The notes under the pieces were generated by a model. That model worked only from the letters and a program-made list of their open reading frames with translations. It ran no database searches and was not told the DNA's origin. Below are positions 62,730 through 64,000 of a stretch of DNA of 64,000 nt, in pieces. Every line of letters begins with the position of its first letter. Positions within the stretch are counted from its first letter, which is position 1. This DNA comes from Micrococcales bacterium 72-143 (GTDB lineage: Bacteria > Actinomycetota > Actinomycetes > Actinomycetales > Microbacteriaceae), in NCBI GenBank assembly GCA_001898835.1, contig MKVM01000001.1, positions 736,443 to 800,442 on the forward strand, read 5' to 3'. The translations under genes and the position numbers were made by a program.

Positions 62730-64000
62730 TTAGGCCCGCACCGGCGCCGGCTCCGAGGTGGCGGTAGTCGCGCTGGTCGTCGGGGCAGGGAGGGGGCGGA
62801 AGCGGCGCAGGCGGAGGCTGTTGGTGACGACGAACACGCTGCTGAACGCCATCGCCGCTCCCGCGAGGATGGGGTTGAGCAGGGCGAGCATCGCGACCGG
62901 GAGGGCGGCGACGTTGTACGCAAACGCCCAGAACAGGTTCCCCTTGATCGTGCCCAGGGTGCGGCGCGCCAGCCGGATCGCGTCGGGGACCAGCACCAGG
63001 TCGCCGGAGACGATAGTCAGATCCGCGGCGGTGATGGCCGCGTCCGTGCCGGTGCCCATCGCGATCCCCAAATCGGCGGCGGCGAGGGCTGCGGCGTCGT
63101 TCACGCCGTCGCCGACCATCGCCACCACCCGGCCCGCGGCCTGCAGTTCCCGGATGGTGTCGAGCTTGCCCTGCGGGGTCACCCCGGCGCGCACGTCCTC
63201 GATCCCGACCTGGTCGCCGATGGTGCGGGCGGCGCCCGGGTTGTCGCCGGTGAGCAGGATCGGGGTCAGCCCGAGCTGCCGGAGCCTTGCGACCGCGTCG
63301 TGGCTGGTGGGTTTGATGGTGTCAGCGACACTGATCGCCCCGCGCACCTGCCCATCCCATGCCACCACGGTGACCGTCGCCCCCGCGGCCTCGTCCGCTT
63401 GGATCGTGGCGGCGAGCTCGGCGGGGATGGGCAGCGCCCATTGGGTGGTGATCCAGGACGCGCGGCCGGCGGCGACCATCCGGCTCTCGACGATGCCCTG
63501 CACGCCCTGCCCGGCCTCCGCCTGGAACGATTCCACTGCCGCGAGCGGCCCGGGGGCGGCAGTGGTGATGGCGCGGCCGATGGGGTGCTCGGAGCCGTGC
63601 TCGACCGCCGCCGCCACCCGCACCAGCTCGGCCGGATCAGTACCAGCGATCGGATGCGTGTCGGTGACGGTCATGGTGCCGGCGGTGATGGTGCCGGTCT
63701 TGTCCAGCACGACCGTGTCGATGCGGCGGGTCTGCTCCAGCACCTGCGGTCCGCGGATCAGGATGCCCAGCTGCGCCCCGCGGCCGGTGCCGACCAGCAG
63801 CGCCGTCGGCGTCGCGAGCCCGAGCGCGCAGGGGCAGGCGATGATCAGCGTCGTCACCGCGGCGGTGAACGCGACCTCGGGACTCGCCCCAACCAGCAGC
63901 CACACGGTAAAGGCGACGATGGCGAGGGCGATGACGATGGGGACGAAGATCGCGGAGACCCGGTCGGCGAGGCGCTGCACCTGCGCCTTCCCGGTCTGCG
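62730..64000 (-). CDS. copA: CPC-type copper ATPase (N-terminus outside window)
   Basis: The visible 423 residues include the CPC metal site (IIACPCALGLATP), DKTGTIT, the SEHPIG nucleotide-domain motif, LTGDNPGAARTI and GDGVNDAAAL, so this is a Cu(I) exporter of the P1B-1 class. The frame continues through base 64,000; the missing part should contain the N-terminal HMA domains and first helices. It is probably the first large gene of the copper island's transcription unit. Confidence 0.9.
   Translation of the reverse strand, partial: QTGKAQVQRLADRVSAIFVPIVIALAIVAFTVWLLVGASPEVAFTAAVTTLIIACPCALGLATPTALLVGTGRGAQLGILIRGPQVLEQTRRIDTVVLDKTGTITAGTMTVTDTHPIAGTDPAELVRVAAAVEHGSEHPIGRAITTAAPGPLAAVESFQAEAGQGVQGIVESRMVAAGRASWITTQWALPIPAELAATIQADEAAGATVTVVAWDGQVRGAISVADTIKPTSHDAVARLRQLGLTPILLTGDNPGAARTIGDQVGIEDVRAGVTPQGKLDTIRELQAAGRVVAMVGDGVNDAAALAAADLGIAMGTGTDAAITAADLTIVSGDLVLVPDAIRLARRTLGTIKGNLFWAFAYNVAALPVAMLALLNPILAGAAMAFSSVFVVTNSLRLRRFRPLPAPTTSATTATSEPAPVRA

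Larger units (their letters stand above)
15986..64000. mobile_element. Integrative conjugative element (serine-integrase type), right end outside window
   Basis: The element is inserted in cpaF. It carries an integrase module at the left end, a T4SS backbone (18.5-27.7 kb and 39.8-51.5 kb), two nested recombinase-trio elements (27.8-39.8 kb) and a copper island (51.7 kb onward). The VirB4, T4CP, TrbL/VirB6, SCO6880 and prim-pol genes support conjugative capacity. No relaxase or attR is seen, and the interval beyond 64,000 is unknown. It is possible that the copper island belongs to a further insertion. Confidence 0.8.

Noticed and set aside
16000..64000. CRISPR array or defence island
   Set aside because: No regularly spaced repeats and no Cas genes are visible; the only repeats are short element-end sequences and the 9-mer.

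Overview
The window is high-GC actinobacterial chromosome. Gene order prfB-ftsE-ftsX-smpB next to ssrA, a degraded Flp/Tad pilus cluster, DtxR-type iron control and many GTG starts with ATGA/GTGA overlaps all fit the Actinomycetota. The recurrent GGATGC/GCATCC hexamers and the tmRNA tag make Microbacteriaceae the best guess. That family assignment is inference, because no search was run.

Positions 1-15,985 are ordinary core chromosome. They hold a DtxR-boxed siderophore-interacting protein, an FAD oxidoreductase, an alkyl sulfatase, the tmRNA gene (minus strand), a SIMPL protein and smpB-ftsX-ftsE-prfB. An MFS transporter, a lipoprotein and a minus-strand Tad cluster follow (cpaF'-tadB-tadC, a 54-residue pilin missed by length cut-offs, two TadE-like and one TadG-like protein).

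At about 15,985 the cpaF/TadA ATPase gene is cut inside its Walker A motif. Beyond that point lies an integrative conjugative element that runs off the right edge (more than 48 kb). Its left end has a large serine integrase preceded by a translationally overlapping, catalytically dead serine-recombinase fragment. The conjugation backbone is transcribed right to left: prim-pol, DUF2637, ParB-like, VirB8-like, SLT-M23 hydrolase, two DUF6112 pilin-like proteins, TrbL/VirB6, SCO6880, VirB4, T4CP, SSB, DUF4913 and a giant methylase-helicase. No relaxase is visible. A 9-mer (CGCGCACCT, always pointing at the next gene) sits in nearly every intergenic gap of this backbone and may mark a regulon.

The backbone is split between virB4 (39.8 kb) and the gene at 27.7 kb by two tandem, related elements. 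Each carries a trio: a tyrosine recombinase, an XRE-type HTH protein and a protein with eight CxxC motifs fused to a degenerate tyrosine-recombinase fold. Each trio has cargo to its right. Element 1 carries a CmtR-type sensor and a P1B-type ATPase. Element 2 carries NhaA, an ArsR repressor, a VOC protein and a MORN-repeat protein. Both are flanked by short direct repeats.

From 51.7 kb to the right edge lies a copper island on the minus strand: AraC regulator, multicopper oxidase, a CPD-type P1B ATPase, phosphoketolase, a beta-propeller lipoprotein with a 32-residue membrane peptide, a DUF305 lipoprotein, DUF6153, a hypothetical protein, a His-rich YHS protein and a CPC-type copper ATPase cut by the window end. 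Together the element looks like a vehicle for metal and cation resistance.
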